64,000 bases of DNA, taken from Streptomyces caelestis. Lineage in GTDB: Bacteria; Actinomycetota; Actinomycetes; Streptomycetales; Streptomycetaceae. The first letter of the stretch is position 1; the number at the start of each line of letters is the position of its first letter. A model generated the notes under the pieces. The model saw only the letters and a list, made by a program, of their open reading frames with translations, had not been told where the DNA came from and did not search any database. Positions 16,949 through 24,188 of the stretch are shown here, in pieces. Position numbers and translations under genes: made by a program. The stretch spans positions 7,564,001 through 7,628,000 of the forward strand of contig NZ_JACHNE010000001.1 in NCBI RefSeq assembly GCF_014205255.1. Direction: 5' to 3'.

Positions 16949-18312
16949 GGCCGGGTGTCTCCCGGGTGGGCGAGGTCGTAGGGGCGGGGGTAGGCGGTCG
17001 GCCGGTACGGGACGTAGTGGGGCTCGTCCGTCGGATCCTGCGCCCTGGCCCGGGAGTTGAGGGCGCCGGGCGAGGTGTCCCAGCGGCCGGTGTCCAGGCG
17101 GTGTTCCAGGGTGTGCAGGGCGGCCAGGGTCTCGCCGGGGGTGAACGTGCAGTGGCCGGGGGCGTCGACGTACGCCTGGCGGAACAGCGGTCCGGAACCG
17201 GCCGCGCCGGCCGCCCGCCGGTAGGCGCTCTCCGCCTGCACCGGTATCAGCGCGTCACCGGTCGTGTGGATGTTCAGCTGGGGGTCGGTGAGCCGGCCGG
17301 AGAGCACGCTGGTGTTCCGCATCCACCGCACGGCCGCCGGATCGGCGGAGACACGAGGTGCCCGGCCCAGGGCCGAGAGGTCGGTACGCAAGGACAGTCC
17401 CGCCTCCTTGTAGAGCTCCGTCACCTCTTTGTTCAGCGGGGACCGGGCGAGCATGGCCGTGTAGTCGACACCGGTGTTCCACGCCGGGTTGCCGCCCGCC
17501 CGGCTCTCCGCCTCCTGCCGCCAGCTGAACGCGGGCATCTGGATCAGGCCCCGCACGGCGGAGTACTGGTTGGCCTGCTGCGTCTGCCAGTCCGTGGGGC
17601 CCGGCTCGGTCTGCGAGACGTCGTTGTAGCCGGGGATGTCGTGCAGGGCGGCGGCCAGGGCGATCCGCGCCCGGCCCTCGGGGGTCCGCTGGGCGGCGTC
17701 CACCTTCGTGCCGAGCGCCTTCCCGGCGGCGACCGCCTCCGCCTGGCCGGTGAAGCCCGCGAGCCGGATCCCGGAGTCCGGCGCGAGGAGCGTGCGCAGC
17801 GCGAACACCGGGTCCAGGGTGCTGTTCCAGTTGGCGACGCCGCCCTGCACCAGCCCGCACATCGACAGCGAACCGTCGAACCGGCCGGCGTGCCGCTCGG
17901 CGAGCATCGTGGTGACGAAGCCGCCGTACGAGGTGCCCCAGGCGAGCGTCCGCCGGGCCGCCCCGAACTTCTCGGTGAACAGGTCCAGTGTGGCGAGCTG
18001 GTCGGGCACCGCCTCGGTGACGGCCCAGCCGTTGGTGGCGTACGAGGAGCCGATCAGGGCGTAGCCCTCGGCCAGCAGCTTGTCCCGGGCGGCCGTACCC
18101 GGGGTGTTCTGGGCCGGGTTGGGGGCTCCGGCCGGGGTGTAGCCGTGGCTGTACAGCAGCACCGTGCCGTTCCAGGACGCGGGTACGTCCATCACGTACG
18201 CGGCGCCGGAAGGGAGCCGGCCCTCCAGGTGGGCGTCCGTGGCGGCGGCCCGCGCGGGCAGCGCGGTCGCCAGGGACAGGCAGGCGGTCAGTAAAGCGAG
18301 GCGGATCCTCAA
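16945..18312 (-). CDS. Secreted alpha/beta hydrolase (candidate esterase)
   Basis: A protein of about 455 residues. A signal peptide (RIRLALLTACLSLATALPAR, cleavage near ARA-A) leads into an alpha/beta hydrolase fold: VLLYSHGYTPAG oxyanion region, nucleophile elbow GTSYGGF around residue 134, and a C-terminal DAPGHCTFTPGE with the likely catalytic His. The start appears to be TTG at 18312: it overlaps the MFS stop codon as TTGA, gives an in-frame signal peptide, and has AGGGA about 8 bp upstream. Co-translated with the MFS and IclR genes beside a hydroxycinnamate-type pathway, it may release aromatic acids from esters outside the cell; that is inference. Confidence 0.8.
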   Translation of the reverse strand: MRIRLALLTACLSLATALPARAAATDAHLEGRLPSGAAYVMDVPASWNGTVLLYSHGYTPAGAPNPAQNTPGTAARDKLLAEGYALIGSSYATNGWAVTEAVPDQLATLDLFTEKFGAARRTLAWGTSYGGFVTTMLAERHAGRFDGSLSMCGLVQGGVANWNSTLDPVFALRTLLAPDSGIRLAGFTGQAEAVAAGKALGTKVDAAQRTPEGRARIALAAALHDIPGYNDVSQTEPGPTDWQTQQANQYSAVRGLIQMPAFSWRQEAESRAGGNPAWNTGVDYTAMLARSPLNKEVTELYKEAGLSLRTDLSALGRAPRVSADPAAVRWMRNTSVLSGRLTDPQLNIHTTGDALIPVQAESAYRRAAGAAGSGPLFRQAYVDAPGHCTFTPGETLAALHTLEHRLDTGRWDTSPGALNSRARAQDPTDEPHYVPYRPTAYPRPYDLAHPGDTRP

Positions 18313-19658
18313 CGCGGGGTCCCTTCCAGGGTGGGGGCGGTGGCGGCGGGGGAGCCCAGGGCGTCGGTGTGGGTCTCGCGCAGTCGCCACACGGTGACGG
18401 CGGTGATCGCCGCGCCCGCGCACAGCAGCAGCGAGACGGGCGTGCTCCCGCCGCCGTACGAGGCGAGGAGGCTGCCGGCGATGAGCGGGGAGAACCCGGC
18501 GCCGACCAGGGTGGCCGCCTGGTAGCCGAGGGAGGCGCCGGTGTAGCGGACGCGGGTGCCGAACATCTCGGTGAGCAGGGCGCCGAGCGGCCCGTACATC
18601 GTGGACTGGGCGACCCCGTGACCGAGGGCGAGGGCGAGTATCAGCAGTCCGGGCGAGCCCGAGTCGACCAGGGCCAGGACGGGGAAGGCGAGCGCGGCCG
18701 AGGCGATCGCTCCGGCGAGCACGACGGGCCGGCGGCCGACCCGGTCCGACAGCGCGGAGGCGGCGGGCAGCACGGCGAGGGCCACGCAGGAGGCGATGGT
18801 CACCGCGGTCAGCACCTGCGGGCGGGTGTACCCCTGGTCGACGGCGTAGGAGATCATGAAGCTGGTCAGCAGCGACTGCGTGGTGAACGCGCCGATGCCG
18901 ACGCAGGCGGCCAGCAGGACGGGCTTCGGGCGGCGCAGCACCTCCACGATCGGCGGCTTGTCCACCGGGCCCCGCTTGACCTGGGCGAACAGCGGGCTCT
19001 CGGCGACCTTCAGGCGGACGAACAGCCCGACGGCCAGCAGCACGATGCTCAGCAGGAACGGCACCCGCCAGCCCCAGGAGCGGAACTCGTCGTCGGGCAG
19101 GCCGGCGACGAGCGTGACCACACCGGCCGACAGCACGGAACCGAGCGGGGCGCCGAGCTGGGTGAAGCTGGACCACAGGCCGCGCCGGGAACCCTGGGTC
19201 TGCTCGGCGTGCTCGACGACCATCAGCATGGCGCCGCCCCACTCGCCGCCGATCGCGATGCCCTGCACCACGCGCAGGGCGACCAGCAGGATCGGGGCCC
19301 AGACGCCGATCGCGTCGTACGTCGGCAGCAGGCCGATGAGGAAGCTGCCGCTGCCCATCAGGACCATGGTCAGCAGCATCATCGACTTGCGGCCGATCCG
19401 GTCGCCGAAGTGGCCGAAGACGATGCCGCCGAGCGGGCGGGCGAGATAGCCCGCGGCGAAGGTGCCGAACGCCGCGATGGTGCCGACCGCCGGGTCGGCC
19501 CGGGGGAAGAACAGCTCGCCGAAGACGAGCGCGGCGACCGTGCCGTAGACGAGGAAGTCGTAGAACTCGACGGTCGTGCCGAGCAGGCCGGAGACGGCCA
19601 CGCGGCGCAACTGCCGGGAATCGGAGGCGGGTTGAGCGGCGGAGGGGGATGGCTGCAC
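18309..19658 (-). CDS. MFS transporter, metabolite:H+ symporter type (candidate aromatic-acid importer)
   Basis: A 449-residue integral membrane protein with about 12 predicted helices. The N-terminus has VAVSGLLGTTVEFYDFLVYG, characteristic of the MHS subfamily (ShiA, KgtP, ProP-like), and the MFS loop signature FGHFGDRIGRKSMM follows helix 2; GEWGGAMLMVVEHAE is also MHS-typical. Transport is proton-coupled uptake of an organic acid. It sits between the secreted hydrolase (4 bp overlap) and the MarR gene. In the Rhodococcus hydroxycinnamate cluster an MFS gene (couT) occupies a comparable place, so p-coumarate or ferulate is a reasonable inferred substrate. Confidence 0.9.
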   Translation of the reverse strand: MQPSPSAAQPASDSRQLRRVAVSGLLGTTVEFYDFLVYGTVAALVFGELFFPRADPAVGTIAAFGTFAAGYLARPLGGIVFGHFGDRIGRKSMMLLTMVLMGSGSFLIGLLPTYDAIGVWAPILLVALRVVQGIAIGGEWGGAMLMVVEHAEQTQGSRRGLWSSFTQLGAPLGSVLSAGVVTLVAGLPDDEFRSWGWRVPFLLSIVLLAVGLFVRLKVAESPLFAQVKRGPVDKPPIVEVLRRPKPVLLAACVGIGAFTTQSLLTSFMISYAVDQGYTRPQVLTAVTIASCVALAVLPAASALSDRVGRRPVVLAGAIASAALAFPVLALVDSGSPGLLILALALGHGVAQSTMYGPLGALLTEMFGTRVRYTGASLGYQAATLVGAGFSPLIAGSLLASYGGGSTPVSLLLCAGAAITAVTVWRLRETHTDALGSPAATAPTLEGTPR

Positions 19659-19737
19659 GGGAGCTCCCTGGGGACGGGTCTCGGTTAGCCGGTGAAGTTA
19701 TGCACCCCTCGTGCAGTCGTCAATCATTTGCACAACA

Positions 19738-20262
19738 TCAGTTCAGTCCGTCCCCGGCGATCCGCTGCAGCAGCGCGTGCAGTGCCTCCCGCTCGGACGG
19801 GTCGAGGGGGCCCAGGAGTTCGTTCGTCACCCGCTGGCCGGCCTCGTCGGTGTCGCGGAGGAACGCGCGGCCGCTCTCGGTGAGCACGACGATCCGGCTG
19901 CGGCGGTCGTCGGGGGAGGGGCGGCGCTCGGCGAATCCCTGTTTCTCCAGGTCGTCGACCAGGCCGACGATCGCGCTCGGGTCGTAGCCGAGCCGCGTGC
20001 TCAGCTCGCGCTGGAGGGCGCCCTCGCAGGTGGCGAGGAAGCGCAGCACCGCGTAGTGGCGCAGGCGCAGGCCCGACTCCTGGAGGCAGGCGTTGAAGAG
20101 CTGTCCCGAGCGCAGGCCCAGGCGGTACAGGAGGTAGCCCGTGTCGGCGTGCAGCCCGCGCATCCACGGCTCGTGCGCGTCGATGGGCTTCGGGGTGACG
20201 TTCTGGCGTGTGATGACGGGCTCCCTGTGCTCGGCGCTTCCTGGGATTCCAGCATCTCGCAC
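19738..20262 (-). CDS. MarR family regulator (CouR-like by context)
   Basis: A regulator of about 174 residues. The winged-helix domain is clear: LRLRHYAVLRFLATCEGALQ, recognition-helix region ELSTRLGYDPSAIVGLVDDL and wing ERRPSPDDRRSRIVVLT. The start is uncertain. The frame is open to 20295, inside the operator and promoter region, so a GTG at 20262 or an ATG at 20163 is more likely; neither has a good ribosome site. It is divergent from the SDR/amidohydrolase/ligase/hydratase operon and probably represses it through the repeats at 20274-20301. In Rhodococcus the MarR repressor CouR is released by p-coumaroyl-CoA; the same ligand type is inferred here. Confidence 0.87.
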   Translation of the reverse strand: MRDAGIPGSAEHREPVITRQNVTPKPIDAHEPWMRGLHADTGYLLYRLGLRSGQLFNACLQESGLRLRHYAVLRFLATCEGALQRELSTRLGYDPSAIVGLVDDLEKQGFAERRPSPDDRRSRIVVLTESGRAFLRDTDEAGQRVTNELLGPLDPSEREALHALLQRIAGDGLN

Positions 20263-20273
20263 CCATGGGTCAT

Positions 20274-20301
20274 CAACAACTATTGACGTCAACAATTATT
20301 G
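20274..20301. promoter_or_regulatory. Two-copy operator repeat between marR-type gene and catabolic operon
   Basis: CAACAACTATTG (20274-20285) and CAACAATTATTG (20290-20301) are near-identical 12-mers repeating at 16 bp, and each is itself an imperfect inverted repeat (CAA..TTG). They cover the -35 box and spacer of the rightward promoter at 20283-20311. AT-rich half-sites of this kind suit a MarR-family dimer, so repression of the catabolic operon and autoregulation are inferred. Confidence 0.75.
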
Positions 20302-20311
20302 CTCTTAGCTT
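20283..20311 (+). promoter_or_regulatory. Sigma70-type promoter of the SDR-amidohydrolase-ligase-hydratase operon
   Basis: TTGACG (20283-20288), a 17 bp spacer and TAGCTT (20306-20311) match the vegetative HrdB consensus well. Transcription would begin near 20318, about 47 bp before the first start codon. The overlapping operator repeats would block this promoter when bound. Confidence 0.65.
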
Positions 20312-20364
20312 CGATCTCGTAGTCGCATCTCATGTGATCGCACCCCATGTGAAGGGACCCACCC

Positions 20365-21282
20365 GTGCCCAGCATCGATCTCACCGGCAAGGCCGCCGTC
20401 GTCACCGGAAGCGGCCGGGGCCTCGGCCTCGCCTACGCCCACGCCCTGGCCGCCCACGGCGCGTCCGTGGTCGTCAACGACGTCGACGAGGCGGTGGCCG
20501 AGGCGGCCGTGAAGTCCATCACCGAGGCGGGCGGCAGGGCCGTGGCGGAGGTGGTCCCGGTCGGTACGGCCGAGGCGGCGGACCGGCTGGTCGCCCGTGC
20601 GGTCGAGGAGTTCGGCCGGCTCGACGTCCTCGTCACCAATGCGGGCATCCTCCGCGACAAGGTGCTGTGGAAGATGACCGACGAGGACTTCGACGCGGTG
20701 ATCACCACGCACCTCAAGGGCACTTTCACCTGCGCCCGCGCCGCCGCCGTCCGGATGCGCGAGCAGGGCGAGGGCGGCTCGCTGATCCTGGTCGGCTCCC
20801 CGGCCGGCCAGCGCGGCAACTTCGGCCAGACGAACTACGCCGCCGCCAAGGCCGGCATCGCCGCGATGGCCCGCACCTGGTCCATGGAGCTGGGCCGCGC
20901 GAACATCACCGTCAACGCGATCGTGCCGGTCGCCGCGACCGCGATGACCGAGACGATCCCGGCCTTCGCCCCGTACATCGAGGCCATGAGGAACGGCGAG
21001 CCGCTGCCGGACTTCCTGCGCAAGGGCGAGGGCTTCGGCACCCCCGAGGACTGCGCCGCCCTGGTCCCGTTCCTGGCCTCGGAGGCCGCGCGCGGTGTGA
21101 CCGGCCAGTGCGTCGGCATCGGCGGCGACAAGGTGGCACTCTGGTCGCATCCGCAGGAGATCAGGGCGGCCTACGCCGACGGCGGCTGGACCCCCGGCGC
21201 CCTGGCGGACGCCTGGCCCACCTCGGTCGGTGCCGAGCTCCAGTCGGTCGGCATCCCGGCGCCGAAGTTCCCGGAGGCGTGA
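20365..21282 (+). CDS. SDR family oxidoreductase, beta-hydroxyacyl-CoA dehydrogenase (CouN-like by context)
   Basis: A 305-residue short-chain dehydrogenase. It shows VVTGSGRGLGLAYAHALA for dinucleotide binding, LVTNAGILRD, and the catalytic NYAAAKAG Tyr/Lys pair. Its length and C-terminal extension (about 50 residues, ending GIPAPKFPEA) resemble the 17-beta-HSD4/multifunctional-enzyme-type acyl-CoA dehydrogenases rather than plain FabG. Starts at GTG 20365 with AAGGGA upstream. Its TGA overlaps the next ATG by one base (TGATG), so it is coupled to the amidohydrolase. Proposed step: oxidation of the beta-hydroxyacyl-CoA made by the hydratase to the beta-keto thioester. Confidence 0.9.
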   Translation: MPSIDLTGKAAVVTGSGRGLGLAYAHALAAHGASVVVNDVDEAVAEAAVKSITEAGGRAVAEVVPVGTAEAADRLVARAVEEFGRLDVLVTNAGILRDKVLWKMTDEDFDAVITTHLKGTFTCARAAAVRMREQGEGGSLILVGSPAGQRGNFGQTNYAAAKAGIAAMARTWSMELGRANITVNAIVPVAATAMTETIPAFAPYIEAMRNGEPLPDFLRKGEGFGTPEDCAALVPFLASEAARGVTGQCVGIGGDKVALWSHPQEIRAAYADGGWTPGALADAWPTSVGAELQSVGIPAPKFPEA

Positions 21283-22157
21283 TGGACCTGAACGACCTCG
21301 TCGCGATCGACGTCCACACCCATGCGGAGGTGTCCTCCAAGGGCCACTCCTCCCTGGACGACGACCTGCACGACGCCTCCTCGGCCTACTTCAAGGTCGA
21401 GGGCAAGCGGAAACCGACCCTGGAGGAGACGGCCGCCTACTACCGCGAGCGGAAGATGGCCGCCGTGATCTTCACGGTCGACGCCGAGTCCGCCACCGGC
21501 ACGGCGCCCGTCCCCAACGAGGAGGTCGCCGAGGCCGCCGCCGCCAACGCCGACGTCCTCATCCCCTTCGCCTCCATCGACCCCTTCCGGGGGAAGGCGG
21601 GGGTGAAGCAGGCCCGCCGCCTGGTCGAGGAGTACGGGGTGAAGGGCTTCAAGTTCCACCCCAGCATCCAGGGCTTCTTCCCCAACGACCGGTCGGTGGC
21701 GTACGACCTGTACGAGGTGATCGAGGAGACCGGCACGATCGCCCTGTTCCACACCGGCCAGACCGGCATCGGCGCCGGCGTGCCCGGCGGCGGCGGGATC
21801 AGGCTCAAGTACTCCAACCCGCTGCACGTGGACGACGTGGCCGCCGACTTCCCGCACCTGAAGATCATCCTGGCGCACCCGTCGTTCCCCTGGCAGGACG
21901 AGGCCCTGGCCGTCGCCACGCACAAGCCGGGCGTGCACATCGACCTGTCGGGCTGGTCGCCGAAGTACTTCCCGCCGCAGCTCGTGCAGTACGCGAACAC
22001 GCTGCTGAAGGACAAGGTCCTCTTCGGCTCCGACTTCCCCGTCCTCACCCCCGACCGCTGGCTCGCCGACTTCGACAAGCTGACGATCAAGGAAGAGGTC
22101 CGGCCGAAGATCCTCAAGGAGAACGCCGCCCGCCTGCTCGGGCTGACGACACCGTAA
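21282..22157 (+). CDS. Metal-dependent amidohydrolase family protein (CouO-like retro-Claisen hydrolase by context)
   Basis: A 291-residue TIM-barrel hydrolase of the amidohydrolase-2 superfamily. Likely metal-site elements are IDVHTHAEVS (residues 8-17), the His in LFHTGQTG, ILAHPSFPW and the closing FGSDFPVLTPDRW Asp. In the Rhodococcus jostii cou pathway, a protein of this family (CouO) hydrolyses the aryl beta-keto-CoA thioester to a hydroxybenzoate and acetyl-CoA in place of a thiolase. The flanking dehydrogenase, ligase and hydratase genes are the same set, and no thiolase is present, so that role is proposed here. Family membership is seen; the reaction is inferred from context. Confidence 0.86.
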   Translation: MDLNDLVAIDVHTHAEVSSKGHSSLDDDLHDASSAYFKVEGKRKPTLEETAAYYRERKMAAVIFTVDAESATGTAPVPNEEVAEAAAANADVLIPFASIDPFRGKAGVKQARRLVEEYGVKGFKFHPSIQGFFPNDRSVAYDLYEVIEETGTIALFHTGQTGIGAGVPGGGGIRLKYSNPLHVDDVAADFPHLKIILAHPSFPWQDEALAVATHKPGVHIDLSGWSPKYFPPQLVQYANTLLKDKVLFGSDFPVLTPDRWLADFDKLTIKEEVRPKILKENAARLLGLTTP

Positions 22158-22167
22158 GGGGCGTGAC

Positions 22168-23676
22168 ATGCGCAACGAGGGACTGGGGTCATGGCCCGCA
22201 CGCCGGGCCCGCAAGACCCCGCACCGCACCGCCCTGATCCACGGCGACACCACCCGCACCTACGCCGGCCTGTACGACCGCACCACCCGCCTCGCCCACG
22301 CCCTGCGCGAGAGGGGCGTCCGCCGCGGCGACCGCGTCGCCTACCTCGGCCCGAACCACCCGGCCTACCTGGAGACCATGTTCGCCGCCGGCACCCTCGG
22401 CGCGGTCTTCGTCCCCCTCAACATCCGGCTGGCCGGACCCGAGATCGCCTACCAGCTCGCCGACTCCGGAGCCAAGGCCCTCGTCTACGGCCCCTCGCAC
22501 GCCGGTCTGGTCGCGGGACTGCCGGGCAGCACGGACGTCCGTACGTATGTCGAAGTGGGCGCCGAGTACGAGGAGGCGCTGGCCTCGGCCTCCCGGGAGC
22601 CCATCGACACACCGGTCACCCCGGACGACACCTGCATCATCATGTACACCTCGGGGACGACCGGCCGCCCCAAGGGCGCGATGCTCACCCACGGCAACCT
22701 CACCTGGAACGCGATCAACGTCCTCGTCGACCACGACCTGATCGCCGACGAACGCGCCCTGGTCTCCGCCCCGCTGTTCCACACCGCGGGGCTGAACATG
22801 CTGACGCTGCCGGTCCTGCTGAAGGGCGGCACCTGCGTCCTGGTCGAGGCCTTCGACCCGGACGCCACCTTCGACCTGATCGAACGGCACCGGATCACCT
22901 TCATGTTCGGCGTGCCCACCATGTTCGACCAGGTGGCCCGGCACCCGCGCTGGCCGGACGCCGACCTGTCGTCGCTGCGCATCCTGACCTGCGGCGGCTC
23001 CCCGGTCCCGACCCCGCTGATCGCGGCGTACCAGCGGCGCGGCCTGACCTTCCTCCAGGGCTACGGCATGACCGAGGCGGCCCCCGGCACGCTGTTCCTG
23101 GACGCCGAGCACGCCGTCAGCAAGGCGGGGTCGGCGGGCGTGCCGCACTTCTTCAGCGACGTACGCGTCGTACGGCCCGACCTCGCGCCGGTCGACGTCG
23201 GCGAGGTGGGAGAGGTCGTGGTGCGTGGACCGCACGTCATGCCCGGCTACTGGGGGCTGCCCGAGGAGACGGCCGCGTCCTTCGCGGACGGCTGGTTCCG
23301 CAGCGGCGACGCCGCCCAGGTCGACGAGGACGGCTACGTCCACATCGTCGACCGCCTCAAGGACATGATCATCTCCGGTGGCGAGAACATCTACCCCGCC
23401 GAGATCGAGGACCAGCTCCTCGCCCACCCGGACATCGTCGAGTGCGCGGTGATCGGGGTGCCGGACGACAAGTGGGGTGAGGTGCCCCGCGCGGTCGTCG
23501 TGCCCCGCGAGGGCGCCGCGCTCGACCCCGACGAGGTGCTCGCGTCGCTCGCCGGCCGCCTCGCCAAGTACAAGATCCCGAAGTCGGTCGTGGTGGCGGA
23601 CGAACTGCCCCGCACCGCCTCCGGGAAGCTCCTCAAATCCCGAGTGCGCAAGCGCTACGGCACCGACTCCCAGTGA
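22168..23676 (+). CDS. Acyl-CoA synthetase, ANL superfamily (candidate hydroxycinnamate-CoA ligase)
   Basis: A 502-residue adenylate-forming CoA ligase. It has the P-loop-like MYTSGTTGRPKGAMLTHGN near residues 158-176, GYGMTEAAPGTLF, the hinge region WFRSGDAAQVDEDGYVHIVD followed by RLKDMIISGGENIYPAEIE, and the C-terminal catalytic Lys in RTASGKLLKS. It would activate a carboxylic acid to its CoA thioester at the head of the pathway. The neighbours (MaoC hydratase, SDR, amidohydrolase, MFS, MarR) point to p-coumarate, ferulate or caffeate as substrate, but the binding pocket cannot be read with certainty. It follows the amidohydrolase gene by 10 bp. Confidence 0.92.
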   Translation: MRNEGLGSWPARRARKTPHRTALIHGDTTRTYAGLYDRTTRLAHALRERGVRRGDRVAYLGPNHPAYLETMFAAGTLGAVFVPLNIRLAGPEIAYQLADSGAKALVYGPSHAGLVAGLPGSTDVRTYVEVGAEYEEALASASREPIDTPVTPDDTCIIMYTSGTTGRPKGAMLTHGNLTWNAINVLVDHDLIADERALVSAPLFHTAGLNMLTLPVLLKGGTCVLVEAFDPDATFDLIERHRITFMFGVPTMFDQVARHPRWPDADLSSLRILTCGGSPVPTPLIAAYQRRGLTFLQGYGMTEAAPGTLFLDAEHAVSKAGSAGVPHFFSDVRVVRPDLAPVDVGEVGEVVVRGPHVMPGYWGLPEETAASFADGWFRSGDAAQVDEDGYVHIVDRLKDMIISGGENIYPAEIEDQLLAHPDIVECAVIGVPDDKWGEVPRAVVVPREGAALDPDEVLASLAGRLAKYKIPKSVVVADELPRTASGKLLKSRVRKRYGTDSQ

Positions 23677-23687
23677 AGGACGGCTCC

Positions 23688-24143
23688 ATGAGCATCACCG
23701 TCAACGGCCTCGACGAACTGAAGAAGCTCGCGGGCAGCGACCTCGGCACCAGCGAGTGGATCGAGGTCACGCAGGAGCGGATCGACACCTTCGCCGACGC
23801 GACCGGGGACCACCAGTGGATCCACGTCGACCCGGAGAAGGCGAAGGAGGGTCCCTTCGGCGCCCCCATCGCGCACGGCTACCTCACGCTCTCCCTCTTC
23901 ATCCCGCTGTTCACCGAGCTCCTGGACGTCCAGGGCGTGACGACGAAGGTCAACTACGGGCTCAACAAGGTGCGTTTCCCCTCCCCGGTGAAGGTCGGCT
24001 CCCGCATCCGGCTGGTGGCGAAGCTCGCCGAGGTCGAGGAGGTGCCGGGCGGCGTGCAGATCACGGTCGACGGCGCCATCGAGATCGAGGGCGGCGCCAA
24101 GCCGGCCGCGGTGCTCCAGAGCCTGTCGCGGTTCTACGCCTGA
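23688..24143 (+). CDS. MaoC family (R)-specific enoyl-CoA hydratase (CouM-like by context)
   Basis: A 151-residue single hot-dog protein with the hydratase-2 motif DATGDHQWIHVDPEKA and the partner block GPFGAPIAHGYLTLSL, carrying the catalytic Asp/His pair. It would hydrate the side-chain double bond of a cinnamoyl-CoA to the beta-hydroxyacyl-CoA. The ATG at 23688 sits 11 bp after the ligase stop with GAAGGA upstream; an ATG at 23673 overlapping the ligase is possible but less likely. Last gene of the operon. Its 3' end is duplicated just downstream (24131-24188). Confidence 0.9.
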   Translation: MSITVNGLDELKKLAGSDLGTSEWIEVTQERIDTFADATGDHQWIHVDPEKAKEGPFGAPIAHGYLTLSLFIPLFTELLDVQGVTTKVNYGLNKVRFPSPVKVGSRIRLVAKLAEVEEVPGGVQITVDGAIEIEGGAKPAAVLQSLSRFYA

Positions 24144-24188
24144 GGCCGCTGTTCCAGGCCTGAGGCCGCGTTCTACGCCTGAGGCCGC
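24131..24188. repeat. Short direct duplication at the MaoC / PaaX convergent 3' junction
   Basis: A 19 bp sequence beginning GTTCTACGCCTGAGG occurs at 24131-24149 and again, identically, at 24170-24188, offset by 39 bp; a third partial copy (GCCTGAGGCCGC) lies at 24158-24169. The first copy holds the stop of the MaoC gene, and the second supplies the last codons and the TAG stop of the convergent PaaX gene. It looks like a local tandem duplication. Confidence 0.85.
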
